The position numbers and the translations under genes are program-made. A stretch of 55,535 nt of DNA from an uncultured Lachnospira sp. (GTDB lineage: Bacteria; Bacillota; Clostridia; Lachnospirales; Lachnospiraceae), in contig CALWKC010000019.1 in NCBI GenBank assembly GCA_944381165.1, positions 1 through 55,535 of the forward strand. The letters run 5' to 3'. Positions 1 through 7,780 of this stretch are shown in pieces. Below the pieces are notes generated by a model. That model worked only from the letters and a program-made list of their open reading frames with translations. It made no database searches and was not told where the DNA came from. How positions within the stretch are numbered: position 1 is the first letter of the stretch; the number at the start of each line of letters is the position of its first letter.

Positions 1-59
1 AATTTTGCATTTTTGCAGTTGCGGAAAAGTGGGTGACTGTCAAATTCTTATGTGATACT

Positions 60-1847
60 TTACCGCACATGAGCATTGTGGCATGGCTTGTAGCCGTCCA
101 TCTGGCATGACAGTCTTCCAAGTCCCTTAGTGTATGACATTACCTCTGTCTGATAGCTGCCAAGACATGCGGCGGGAACAGTACCTGTTAATACAGACAT
201 CTGTAAATCGCTGCTTTCGGACAGTACAAATTCAGCATTCATGCGGTCGAGGTCGTTCATTGCCCGTCCGATATTTTCACTTGGTATTTTAAGGGTGAAT
301 TTAAAAAAAGGCTCCAATAAAACTGAATCTGCCTGCATAAGCCCCTGGCGCACCGCACGGTAGGTGGCCTGCCTGAAGTCGCCTCCCTCGGTATGCTTCG
401 GGTGAGCGCGTCCGCTTACCAGAGTAATTACAACGTCTGTCAAAGGTGCTCCGGTCAGAACGCCCAGATGAGTTTTTTCAGACAGGTGTGTCATGATAAG
501 TCTTTGCCAGTTTCTATCAAGAATATCTTCTGAACAATCTGTTTTATACTGTATGCCGCTTCCCTGTTCGCCCGGCTCAATTATAAGATGAACTTCTGCG
601 TAATGTCTTAAAGGCTCAAAATGTCCCACCCCCTCAACAGTATTTGTAATAGTTTCTTTGTATACAATAGAGCCTGAGGAAAAGCTGGTTTTTATATTAA
701 ATCGCTCCTGTATTATGCTTTGGAGAATTTCTATCTGGACGGCTCCCATTACCTGTATGTTTATCTGTCCTAAAAGTTCATTCCAGACAATATGAAGCTG
801 AGGCTCTTCTTCCTCAAGCATTCGCAGCTTTGGAAGTACCTGAAGGGCATCAATATTATCCGGAAGTATTAACTGATATGTCATAACAGGCTCCAGCATT
901 GGAACGGAGGATTTTGTATCAGAGCCTATCGACTGTCCGGCAAAGCTGGAATCAAAGCCTGTGACCGCGCATATTCCACCGGCTTGAAGCTCGTTTACGG
1001 TTGTATATTTTTCGCCGGAGTAAATTCTTATCTGATTGACTTTCTCCTCCGGGGTTATCTGCATTCTTGTGCTGAGACAGCCACCTGTAACCTTTAAGTA
1101 GGTAAGCCTGTTTCCAGAAACATCACGTGCTATTTTAAAGACTTTTGCGCCAAACTTTTCAGGATATTTTTTGAATAATATATAACTGTTAAATCCGTTA
1201 ATAAGAGTATCTATGCCTGTGAGTTTAAGTGCAGAGCCGAAAAAACACGGAAAAAGGTGCCTTTTTGCAATAGCTGTACTGATTAAGCTGTTGTCAATCT
1301 TTCCGTTTTCAAGAAATTGTTCCAGAAGCGCTTCATCACACAAAGAGAGTTCTTCCAAGTCAATGGATTCAGGAAAAGAAAAATCTATAATCGTATCGGA
1401 TAGCTGATTTTTAAGCTGTTCAAGCAGGCGGGCTCTGTCAGTACCAGGCTGGTCCATTTTATTTACAAACACAAATGTGGGAATGCGGTATCTTGCCAGC
1501 AGACGCCAAAGAGTTTCTGTATGGCTCTGAACTCCGTCAGCCCCGCTTATTACAAGTACTGCATAGTCAAGTACCTGAAGAGTGCGCTCCATTTCTGCTG
1601 AAAAATCAACGTGACCGGGGGTATCTAAAAGTGTTATAGACATATTGTCAAGTTCAAATACCGCCTGTTTTGAGAAAATTGTAATTCCACGTGTTCGTTC
1701 CATTTGATTAGTATCTAAAAATGCGTCGCGGTTATCGACACGCCCAAGTTTTCTTATTGCTCCGGACTTATATAGTAGAGCTTCTGATAAAGTTGTTTTA
1801 CCTGCATCTACATGAGCAAGCATTCCTATTGCAATGTTGTTTTTCAT
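60..1847 (-). CDS. TetM-like translation factor GTPase (ribosomal protection family)
   Basis: EF-G-like GTPase of the TetM/TetO/TetW branch; such proteins bind the ribosome and hydrolyse GTP. The G1 loop AHVDAGKTT lies at residues 11-19, DTPGHVDF near 75-82 and NKMD near 129-132, followed by EF-G-type domains. The protein has 595 residues, about 40 fewer than TetM, and stops just after the GYKPC segment where TetM continues into its C-terminal helix. True tetracycline resistance is therefore uncertain; a housekeeping or stress translation factor is equally possible. It starts one base after the stop of the upstream Rpn gene, which indicates translational coupling, with AGGAAAG as ribosome binding site. 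Family call is firm, function is inferred. Confidence 0.85.
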   Translation of the reverse strand: MKNNIAIGMLAHVDAGKTTLSEALLYKSGAIRKLGRVDNRDAFLDTNQMERTRGITIFSKQAVFELDNMSITLLDTPGHVDFSAEMERTLQVLDYAVLVISGADGVQSHTETLWRLLARYRIPTFVFVNKMDQPGTDRARLLEQLKNQLSDTIIDFSFPESIDLEELSLCDEALLEQFLENGKIDNSLISTAIAKRHLFPCFFGSALKLTGIDTLINGFNSYILFKKYPEKFGAKVFKIARDVSGNRLTYLKVTGGCLSTRMQITPEEKVNQIRIYSGEKYTTVNELQAGGICAVTGFDSSFAGQSIGSDTKSSVPMLEPVMTYQLILPDNIDALQVLPKLRMLEEEEPQLHIVWNELLGQINIQVMGAVQIEILQSIIQERFNIKTSFSSGSIVYKETITNTVEGVGHFEPLRHYAEVHLIIEPGEQGSGIQYKTDCSEDILDRNWQRLIMTHLSEKTHLGVLTGAPLTDVVITLVSGRAHPKHTEGGDFRQATYRAVRQGLMQADSVLLEPFFKFTLKIPSENIGRAMNDLDRMNAEFVLSESSDLQMSVLTGTVPAACLGSYQTEVMSYTKGLGRLSCQMDGYKPCHNAHVR

Positions 1848-1848
1848 T

Positions 1849-2706
1849 TTATTTAATACTTTCCTGTAATTCTTTCAGAATTTCATCTGGGAGATTGGTG
1901 ACATCTTTTATATCTTCGTATGACATTTTCTTTTTAAATAGTTTTATGGCAAATTCCTTTGATTGTTTTGCGGTATATTCTTCCGCGTATTCTTTTGCGT
2001 ATTCTTTTGCGTATTCTTTTGCGTATTCTTTTGCATATTCTTTTGCATATTCATCTACATAACTTTTAAATACACCTGACATTCTCTTTTGCCCCTCTCC
2101 TTCTTTGAAATATTTAACACTCGCGCAAAAGCGTGGAAAACGTTGGTCTTCATGAACACGTGAGCTCGTAAAAAGCTGCATTAAATCAGCGATACAAGAG
2201 CCGTCATATGTCTCCGTATTGACATATATTTCGTGGTATCCGTTAAATACCTGCTGCCCGGTTTCTTCAATTACGCGAATGATATGATAAACAGTTCTTC
2301 CGGATGACTGCCCAAGCTTTTTGAAAATATCAAATCCTGATATATAAATTATGTATACATCAGGTAAATCTTTGAAATGTGTGCCTTTGGACGAAATCAT
2401 TGTGTCAATGACGGATCCGTTATATCTTACACGCTTCTGGTGGTCATCGTTATCCCCTTTCTGCATTTCTATATTGTAATATGACCCATCAGAATCAGTA
2501 CATAGTACGTCCACTATGACAGAGCGGCCAAATATATTCCTCATATTGCGTTGAGGTACAGCCTGTATAACGACTAAGTCAGGCTTATCCAGAATTATGC
2601 GCAAGAGTTCTTCACAGACTTCTTTGTCTTCGACCAGAATATTAAAAAAGCTGTCATCCATAGGCGTCATTTGTTCAATAACGCTTTGTGTGTCATAAAA
2701 TTTCAT
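1849..2706 (-). CDS. Rpn family recombination-promoting nuclease / putative PD-(D/E)XK transposase
   Basis: The N-terminal half matches the Rpn/transposase-nuclease family (PD-(D/E)XK fold). It includes DVLCTDSDGSYYNIEMQ, where the Asp and the Glu-X-Gln are likely catalytic, then a beta-rich part reading YIIYISGFDIF. Family members are DNA endonucleases linked to RecA-independent recombination. The start chosen at 2706 (MKFYDTQ) has AAGGAGA at proper spacing; an in-frame ATG 45 bases upstream lacks one. Near residues 215-245 a charged helix of six or seven KEYA-type four-residue repeats is encoded by a 12-nt tandem repeat. The gene is first in a two-gene leftward operon with the TetM-like GTPase. 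Confidence 0.85.
   Translation of the reverse strand: MKFYDTQSVIEQMTPMDDSFFNILVEDKEVCEELLRIILDKPDLVVIQAVPQRNMRNIFGRSVIVDVLCTDSDGSYYNIEMQKGDNDDHQKRVRYNGSVIDTMISSKGTHFKDLPDVYIIYISGFDIFKKLGQSSGRTVYHIIRVIEETGQQVFNGYHEIYVNTETYDGSCIADLMQLFTSSRVHEDQRFPRFCASVKYFKEGEGQKRMSGVFKSYVDEYAKEYAKEYAKEYAKEYAKEYAEEYTAKQSKEFAIKLFKKKMSYEDIKDVTNLPDEILKELQESIK
1985..2056 (-). repeat. 12-nt tandem repeat (6 units) within the Rpn gene
   Basis: Six consecutive 12-base units on the + strand, gcgtattctttt with two later units starting gcatattc, encode KEYA repeats on the minus strand. Because the unit is a multiple of three, slippage would change helix length without a frameshift. Confidence 0.9.
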
Positions 2707-2770
2707 GTGTCTCTCCTTGTTATTATAGCCTATGTTCATATATATTTGCAAATAAAATAAGTATATTATA

Positions 2771-2799
2771 AATATATATTATAAACACATGATAGTCAA
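2771..2799 (-). promoter_or_regulatory. Candidate sigma-A promoter of the rpn/GTPase operon
   Basis: On the minus strand TTGACT is followed by a 17-base spacer and TATATT. Transcription would begin about 60 bases before the Rpn start. A second possible pair, TTGCAA-18-TATAAT, lies closer to the gene but would leave almost no leader. Confidence 0.45.
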
Positions 2800-2986
2800 C
2801 AGATAATATATAAATATTATAAATAAAATATATAATCTGTAATAATATTTCCATGAATAAATTCTGGAAATTTCTTTATTTTGACATGTAAGCATGTATT
2901 GAGGATGAAGAAAAAGAAGTTTTTAAGTAAATAGTTTGTATTAAAAATTATTTTAAGCAAATAATATATTTATATAAGTAAACATA

Positions 2987-3026
2987 CCTATATAGGAATA
3001 CAGCGCGCTGACTTAATATTTATCTA
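2987..3026 (+). promoter_or_regulatory. Conserved XRE-upstream element, copy 1 (candidate operator/promoter)
   Basis: The perfect palindrome CCTATATAGG is followed after exactly 16 bases by TTAATATTTATCTA. The same pair with the same spacing precedes the other two XRE paralogues. If TAATAT is the -10, the right half of the palindrome (TATAGG) falls at the -35 position, 17 bases away. A bound protein would then cover the -35, consistent with autoregulation. Confidence 0.55.
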
Positions 3027-3072
3027 TAGTTAATGTGCTTAATAATTTAAAAAATTAATGCGGAGGATAAAT

Positions 3073-3768
3073 ATGGGGGAATACACCGATGTGCTTAAGC
3101 GGCTTGTTATGTACAGAAAATCACTTGGAATGGTACAGACTGAAGTGGCAAAGAAGGTCGGTATAGGACAGGAAATGTATTCTTATATAGAAAACGGCAG
3201 CATAAAAATCAGCGGAGAACTGCTTATAGAATTTATGAGGATAGGATGCAGTACGGACGAACTTATTGCCGGAAAGGAATACAATTATGAGGCGGATGAT
3301 TTAGAAGCCGCAGTCAATTCAATAGCTTCGGAGGAGGATAGGAATTTTGCTCTGAAACTTCTCGCGGAGCTTATTGTAAATAAATGCGGAAGAAAAAGGG
3401 AGAGTATCACAGGTGAAACAGCAGATAATATGCTGATGCTGGATGCTTTGTCCAAGTCGTGGGACAATTTTTCGATGACGTGCTTTGTCAGAAAAAAATT
3501 GCTGTTATCGCAAATAGATATGGCGGAAAGGCTTGGACTTGGAATAAAAAAATACAGGGCGATTGAGCGTGAAATAATATATCCCGATGCGGAAACGCTG
3601 TTCAGCCTGTATGACATGTCTCATTACAGGCCAATTCTTTTTATGAATATGAAAGACAGAAAAATGCAGATATTAAAAAGTATATGGGGTATTTTCAATT
3701 CAGCAGAGAAGGAGAAGCTTCTTAAATACGCAGTATACTCGGCTGAAATATTCGGTCAGGAAGCTTAA
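3073..3768 (+). CDS. XRE family regulator with two HTH domains (paralogue 1)
   Basis: DNA-binding regulator of 231 residues. The first HTH spans about residues 5-65 (QTEVAKKVGIGQEMYSYIENG). A second HTH-like segment near 125-185 (LSQIDMAERLGLGIKKYRAI) is followed by a helical C-terminus. ATG at 3073 is preferred over 3058 because GGAGG at 3062-3066 is well placed before it. It is the most diverged of three paralogues in the window and lies in tandem with the second, 103 bases apart. The conserved upstream element suggests shared or self regulation. Target genes are unknown; the neighbouring polysaccharide locus is a reasonable guess only. Confidence 0.85.
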   Translation: MGEYTDVLKRLVMYRKSLGMVQTEVAKKVGIGQEMYSYIENGSIKISGELLIEFMRIGCSTDELIAGKEYNYEADDLEAAVNSIASEEDRNFALKLLAELIVNKCGRKRESITGETADNMLMLDALSKSWDNFSMTCFVRKKLLLSQIDMAERLGLGIKKYRAIEREIIYPDAETLFSLYDMSHYRPILFMNMKDRKMQILKSIWGIFNSAEKEKLLKYAVYSAEIFGQEA

Positions 3769-3796
3769 AAGCGGCAGAATAGTATAAAAAAATATA

Positions 3797-3836
3797 CCTA
3801 TGCAGGGGGCGCTGAAATTACATTAATATTTACCTA
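3797..3836 (+). promoter_or_regulatory. Conserved XRE-upstream element, copy 2
   Basis: CCTATGCAGG, an imperfect version of the palindrome, is followed after exactly 16 bases by TTAATATTTACCTA. TACCTAT occurs at both ends of this copy as a direct repeat. Confidence 0.5.
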
Positions 3837-3871
3837 TACATAATATGCTAAAGGCGAATGTGGAGGTAAGT

Positions 3872-4558
3872 ATGGGGGATTACACAGATGTGCTTAAGCG
3901 TCTTTATATGTACAGAAAGTCCGTTGGATTGGTACAGAGAGAACTTGCGGCATGTGTTGGAATTGGTCAGGAACAGTATTCTTATATAGAAAACGGAAGT
4001 GTAAAAATAAGCGGACATCTTCTGCTGGAATTTATGAAGGTAGGTTTTGGAACAGACGAACTGATAGCCGGAAGAAGCTATATTTATGAGGCTGATGATT
4101 TAGAAAGAGCGATAAATACAATTGATACAGAGGAAAATAAAAATTTTGCTTTAAAACTGCTTGCGGAGCTGATAGTAAAAAGGAGCCGTGAAATTCGGGA
4201 ATATATTACCGGCGAGATAGCAGACAATATGGAGATGCTTGACGCGCTTTCGCAGTCGTGGAATGATTTTTCAATGACGCAGTTCGTCAGGACAAGACTG
4301 TCGTTAAGCCAGATAGAAATGGCAGAGAGGCTCGGGCTGGGAATAAAGAAATACAGAGAGCTGGAGAGGGAGATAATATATCCGGACGCGGAAACGCTTC
4401 TGAGTCTGTATAATATGTCAAATTACCAGCCGACGCTTTTTATGAATATGAGCGACAGAAAAGTACAGATAATAAAAAGTATATGGTGTATATTCACACC
4501 GGCAGAAAAGGAAAAACTCCTTAATTATGCAGTGGCTTCAGCAAATATACTGGATTGA
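3872..4558 (+). CDS. XRE family regulator with two HTH domains (paralogue 2)
   Basis: 228 residues with the same two-HTH layout as its neighbours: residues ~5-65 (QRELAACVGIGQEQYSYIENG) and ~125-185 (LSQIEMAERLGLGIKKYREL). ATG at 3872 follows GGAGG (3862-3866); an earlier in-frame ATG at 3845 lacks one. Its 3' 317 bases differ from those of the paralogue at 42664 by only about 13 substitutions counted by eye, far closer than its similarity to the adjacent paralogue 1. This points to recent duplication or gene conversion across the polysaccharide locus. Confidence 0.85.
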   Translation: MGDYTDVLKRLYMYRKSVGLVQRELAACVGIGQEQYSYIENGSVKISGHLLLEFMKVGFGTDELIAGRSYIYEADDLERAINTIDTEENKNFALKLLAELIVKRSREIREYITGEIADNMEMLDALSQSWNDFSMTQFVRTRLSLSQIEMAERLGLGIKKYRELEREIIYPDAETLLSLYNMSNYQPTLFMNMSDRKVQIIKSIWCIFTPAEKEKLLNYAVASANILD

Positions 4559-4592
4559 AAATAACATTATGTATTCAGAGGGATATTTAATT

Positions 4593-4644
4593 ATCGGAAA
4601 AATTACATTGGAATATTATGAAAATACATTGTAATTGTTCCGAT
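4593..4644 (+). promoter_or_regulatory. Long imperfect hairpin between XRE 2 and fic
   Basis: ATCGGAAAAATTACATTG is nearly complementary to CATTGTAATTGTTCCGAT about 16 bases later, giving an approximately 18-bp imperfect stem. No T-run follows, so a classical terminator is unlikely. It could be a weak terminator, an RNA processing site or an operator before the fic gene. Confidence 0.35.
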
Positions 4645-4698
4645 TATGTAGTATGTTGAGTCTGTATTTTGTTGTTTTCAAATCAGGAGGTATAAAAG

Positions 4699-5622
4699 AT
4701 GGAATATTTAACTGTAACACAGGCAGCGGAAAAATGGGGGATTTCTACTCGTCGTGTTCGTCTGCTTTGTGCCAACGGTCAAATTGACGGTGTTATCCGT
4801 AAAGGTAAATTATATATGATACCCGCAGAAACAGAAAAACCGTTGGATAAACGAAAACTGCCTAACAAAAGAAAACGCGGCAGATTTGCAGATATACTGA
4901 CTGAAACAGATATTAAAAAAGTTAAACTTGATGGCATGCGTCCGCTTACTGCAGGCGAAGCACAGCGTTTGCGTGACGAATTTATGGTTGATTTCACCTA
5001 TAATTCAAACGCTATTGAGGGTAACACCCTTACGCTCAAAGAAACCGCTATGGTACTTGAGGGTATGACCATAGACCGCAAACCCTTGAAAGACCACCTT
5101 GAAGCCGTTGGTCATCGTGACGCATTCCTTTATATCGAAGATATTGCACAAAATAAAACAAAATTGAGAGATACGGAAATTAAGGCAATTCGTTCGCTGG
5201 TACTAATGAACAGACCTGAAGATAAAGGTGTTTACCGCCGCATTCCCGTTACAATTGCAGGCGCATATACCGAGCCGGTACAACCATATCTCATTGAGCC
5301 GAAATTGACGGAGTTACTTGCCGAAAACGAAGAACGAAAAAAGACAATGCATCCGATTGAGCGCATTGCCCGGTTTCATCTTGAATTTGAGGGAATACAC
5401 CCGTTTATTGACGGCAATGGCAGAACAGGTCGTTTGATTCTAAATCTTGAACTTATCCGTAACGGCTATCCTGCAATCAATGTTAAGTTTGCTGACCGTA
5501 AACGCTATTATGATGCTTTTGATGCGTTCTATCGTGACGGAAAAGCGGATGATATGATATTGCTCGTTGCGGAGTATGTAAATGAGCGGCTTGACCGATA
5601 TTTAGAACTTGTTAAAGAGTAA
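4699..5622 (+). CDS. Fic family protein with N-terminal HTH, self-inhibited type
   Basis: Fic enzymes transfer AMP or another nucleotide monophosphate onto hydroxyl groups of target proteins. The catalytic motif HPFIDGNGRTGR begins at His234 and is complete. An N-terminal inhibitory motif SNAIEGN is at residues 103-109 with Glu107, the arrangement of class II Fic proteins in which that Glu blocks productive ATP binding. Residues 1-45 (LTVTQAAEKWGISTRRVRLL) form an excisionase/MerR-like HTH, so DNA binding or autoregulation is possible. CAGGAGG precedes the ATG. It sits alone between the XRE pair and a convergent hydrolase. No toxin-antitoxin partner is adjacent; inhibition is probably in cis. 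Confidence 0.9.
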   Translation: MEYLTVTQAAEKWGISTRRVRLLCANGQIDGVIRKGKLYMIPAETEKPLDKRKLPNKRKRGRFADILTETDIKKVKLDGMRPLTAGEAQRLRDEFMVDFTYNSNAIEGNTLTLKETAMVLEGMTIDRKPLKDHLEAVGHRDAFLYIEDIAQNKTKLRDTEIKAIRSLVLMNRPEDKGVYRRIPVTIAGAYTEPVQPYLIEPKLTELLAENEERKKTMHPIERIARFHLEFEGIHPFIDGNGRTGRLILNLELIRNGYPAINVKFADRKRYYDAFDAFYRDGKADDMILLVAEYVNERLDRYLELVKE

Positions 5623-5680
5623 AAGCATTCCTGATATAACGTGAAATTTGACAAAAAAATCTCCCGGTATGTTGTAAGAA

Positions 5681-5720
5681 AGCAGGCGGCAGAGAGATTT
5701 ATTTATCTCTGCCGCCTGCT
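5681..5720. terminator. Bidirectional terminator between fic and hydrolase
   Basis: A perfect 15-bp GC-rich stem, AGCAGGCGGCAGAGA with its complement, encloses a 10-base loop and sits between two convergent genes. T-runs on either side are weak, so efficiency is uncertain, but position and stem strength support termination. Confidence 0.65.
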
Positions 5721-5772
5721 TATCAATCTCAGAAAGATAACTGTGTGTAGATTTATAAAAAATATTCTGTGT

Positions 5773-6747
5773 TTATTTCAAATATTTATTGAAAAACTCT
5801 GTCATTTTGTCAAACGGAATTACATCAGTTTTGTCATACAGGTCGGTGTGAACTGCTCCGGGGATAATCATAAGTTCTTTATTATCGCCCTTGAGCATTG
5901 AGTAAGCGTCGCGGCTGAAATAGCATGAGTGTGCTTTTTCGCCATGTATAAGAAGCACAGCGCTGCGGATTTCATCGGCATACTGCAAAATAGGCATGTT
6001 CAGGAACGACAGGGAAGAGGTTATGTTCCAGCCGCCGTTTGAGTTGAGTGAGCGTGCGTGATAACCGCGTTTTGTCTTGTAATAGTCATGGTAGTCCTTA
6101 ACAAAGAAAGGGGCGTCGTCCGGTACATCATCAGCTACTCCTCCTGCAAGAGCATATGTTCCGTTTTTATAGTCCTCCGTTCTCTGAGCGTTAAGAGTTC
6201 TGCGTTTTTCATAGCGGGCTTCCTCGCTGTCCTCTGCATCAAAATATCCTTTTGCATTTACGCGTGTCATATCATACATAGTTGAGGCAACCGTTGCTTT
6301 AATTCGCGTGTCAATAGCCGCAGCGTTCAGAGCCATGCCTCCCCAGCCGCAGATGCCGATAATGCCTATTTTTTCAGGGTCAACATTGTCCTGTATAGAC
6401 AGAAAATCCACTGCCGCCTGAAAATCTTCCGTATTTATGTCAGGGGAAGCTACATATCTCGGGTTGCCGCCGCTCTCACCGGTGAAAGACGGGTCAAATG
6501 CAATCGTTAAAAAGCCTCTTTCAGCCATAGTCTGCGCATACAGTCCGGCAGCCTGTTCCTTTACTGCCCCGAAAGGTCCGCTTACAGCGATAGCCGCGAG
6601 CTTTCCCTCAGCATTTTTCGGCTCATACATATCCGCTGCAAGTGTAATGCCGTAGCGGTTGTAGAATGTTATCTTGCTGTGATTGACTTTGTCACTTTTC
6701 GGGAAAGTTTTATCCCATTCTTCTGTTAAAATTAAATTTTCCTTCAT
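5773..6747 (-). CDS. Alpha/beta hydrolase (dienelactone hydrolase-like)
   Basis: 324 residues with the alpha/beta-hydrolase pattern: a beta strand with AIAVSGPFGAVKEQ, then a nucleophile-elbow region GIIGICGWGGMAL near residues 134-146, and a late His in IPGAVHTDLYD. The small-X-Nuc-X-small pattern aligns Trp (ICGWGG) with the usual Ser, with a Cys two residues earlier, so the catalytic nucleophile is unclear and classical esterase activity is doubtful. No signal peptide is present, so it is probably cytoplasmic. GGAGG lies before the ATG. Monocistronic, with a candidate promoter at 6838-6866. Substrate unknown. Confidence 0.8.
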   Translation of the reverse strand: MKENLILTEEWDKTFPKSDKVNHSKITFYNRYGITLAADMYEPKNAEGKLAAIAVSGPFGAVKEQAAGLYAQTMAERGFLTIAFDPSFTGESGGNPRYVASPDINTEDFQAAVDFLSIQDNVDPEKIGIIGICGWGGMALNAAAIDTRIKATVASTMYDMTRVNAKGYFDAEDSEEARYEKRRTLNAQRTEDYKNGTYALAGGVADDVPDDAPFFVKDYHDYYKTKRGYHARSLNSNGGWNITSSLSFLNMPILQYADEIRSAVLLIHGEKAHSCYFSRDAYSMLKGDNKELMIIPGAVHTDLYDKTDVIPFDKMTEFFNKYLK

Positions 6748-6837
6748 ATTTAAAATCCTCCGTTAATTTTTGTCTTCTTTTTGAATTGAAAAAGCATATA
6801 ATCATGGCAGTCGTTTTGCGTTGCTCATGATGTTTAT

Positions 6838-6866
6838 ATTGTAATCTGCTGTAAAAAGGATAGCAA
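6838..6866 (-). promoter_or_regulatory. Candidate sigma-A promoter of the hydrolase gene
   Basis: The minus strand reads TTGCTA, a 17-base spacer, then TACAAT, about 90 bases upstream of the hydrolase start. Confidence 0.5.
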
Positions 6867-6995
6867 ATACCTTGTTTTTATCATAATGTATGCTTGATAG
6901 GCATTTTACCCGGCGGAAGCATTCACGTCAGATAGAGAGAGCGGTTTTCAGACATTTGATAGTTTAAATATTTTGAATAATTTGAAAAGCAGAAG

Positions 6996-7046
6996 AAAAC
7001 TCTATGTGTATGGTTAGACCATTTGCATAGAGTTTTTTGTTTTTTG
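6996..7046 (+). terminator. Terminator-shaped hairpin in the leader of the polysaccharide operon
   Basis: The outer arms AAAACTCTATG and CATAGAGTTTT (11 bp) enclose a second ATGGT/ACCAT stem, and a T-rich tract follows on the + strand. No rightward gene lies immediately upstream, so it may be a leader attenuator, or it may end an RNA not recognised here. Confidence 0.5.
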
Positions 7047-7145
7047 TTTCCATATTTTTTTAAAAAATACAAAATTTTACAAAAATCCAGCATTTGCTAT
7101 GCAACCAAATTGTTGCATTATAAGAGGGCAAGTGCCGTTAAGAAA

Positions 7146-7151
7146 TATAAT
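7146..7151 (+). promoter_or_regulatory. Candidate -10 box for the polysaccharide operon
   Basis: A consensus TATAAT lies about 100 bases before the first gene. No good -35 is seen 16-18 bases upstream, so activation or an alternative promoter is possible. Confidence 0.3.
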
Positions 7152-7252
7152 GTATGAGTGTTTTTGCGTCATTTTTAAATAAAAGTGATGATGTATTGAG
7201 ATACAGGCGGCAAATTATTGCGAAATTATAAAGAAACAGGGGGACAGGGATA

Positions 7253-7780
7253 ATGGTATGCGACAGGCTGGATAATCTGGAAAAGTACATTCCCTCAGAA
7301 TACAGAGAAAAGATAGCTGCATTTGTTCAGAAAATCAATAAGGACATGCAGGAAGGCTTTTACGAGATAGACGGGGATGAAATCTTTGCCAGAGTCATGA
7401 GCTATGACGGAAAGATGCGCAGTGAATGCAAGATAGAAGCACATGATAAATATGTGGATATTCAGTTTACGCTCTGTGGGATAGAAGGCATAGATATATT
7501 TAGGCGCGAAGAGCTGAAAGAAAAAACACAGTATAACGAACAGGACGATATTGTGTTTTTTTATGATGAATTCAGCGGCGGAGACGGGACCGCCTGCGGG
7601 TCGGAAATGAGCTCGGCATATGCAGGGGCAGGGTATCCTTATATTAATATATCAAATCTTCCGGGCTTTTTTTCGATGATTTTTCCTGATGAGGCACACA
7701 GACCGCAGATTTGTGTAAATGAACAAAATCGCCATATAAAAAAGGGCGTAATAAAGATAAAGGAGCATTGCTATGAGTAA
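7253..7780 (+). CDS. YhcH/YjgK/YiaL (DUF386, NanQ-like) family protein
   Basis: 175 residues of the cupin-fold YhcH/YjgK/YiaL family, which includes the sialic acid anomerase NanQ and EbgC. The metal-site region HDKYVDIQF near residue 65 and a second site around FPDEAHRPQICV are visible. Members act on free or phosphorylated sugars as mutarotase-like enzymes. It is the first gene of the locus and overlaps the cytidylyltransferase gene by 8 bases, suggesting it supplies the anomer used by that enzyme. The exact sugar cannot be read from sequence. Confidence 0.8.
   Translation: MVCDRLDNLEKYIPSEYREKIAAFVQKINKDMQEGFYEIDGDEIFARVMSYDGKMRSECKIEAHDKYVDIQFTLCGIEGIDIFRREELKEKTQYNEQDDIVFFYDEFSGGDGTACGSEMSSAYAGAGYPYINISNLPGFFSMIFPDEAHRPQICVNEQNRHIKKGVIKIKEHCYE

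Larger units (their letters stand above)
2707..3072. other. AT-rich divergent intergenic region
   Basis: This stretch separates the leftward rpn operon from the rightward XRE genes. It is very AT-rich with many TATA/ATAT runs and no credible coding frame. It holds the rpn promoter candidate and the conserved element upstream of the first XRE gene. Confidence 0.6.
6748..7252. other. Intergenic/leader region ahead of the polysaccharide locus
   Basis: 505 bases between the divergent hydrolase and the first polysaccharide gene, with no convincing coding frame. It contains the hydrolase promoter (6838-6866), a terminator-shaped hairpin reading rightward (6996-7046), a short TGCAAC/GTTGCA inverted repeat near 7100-7118 and a TATAAT box at 7146-7151. 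Confidence 0.55.

Noticed and set aside
1721-2062. Rightward frame with tandem SFAY repeats
   Set aside because: It is the opposite-strand shadow of the KEYA repeats in the Rpn gene and has no ribosome binding site.
5641-5901. 86-residue rightward frame after fic
   Set aside because: It runs through the bidirectional terminator and into the antisense of the hydrolase; no coding signature.
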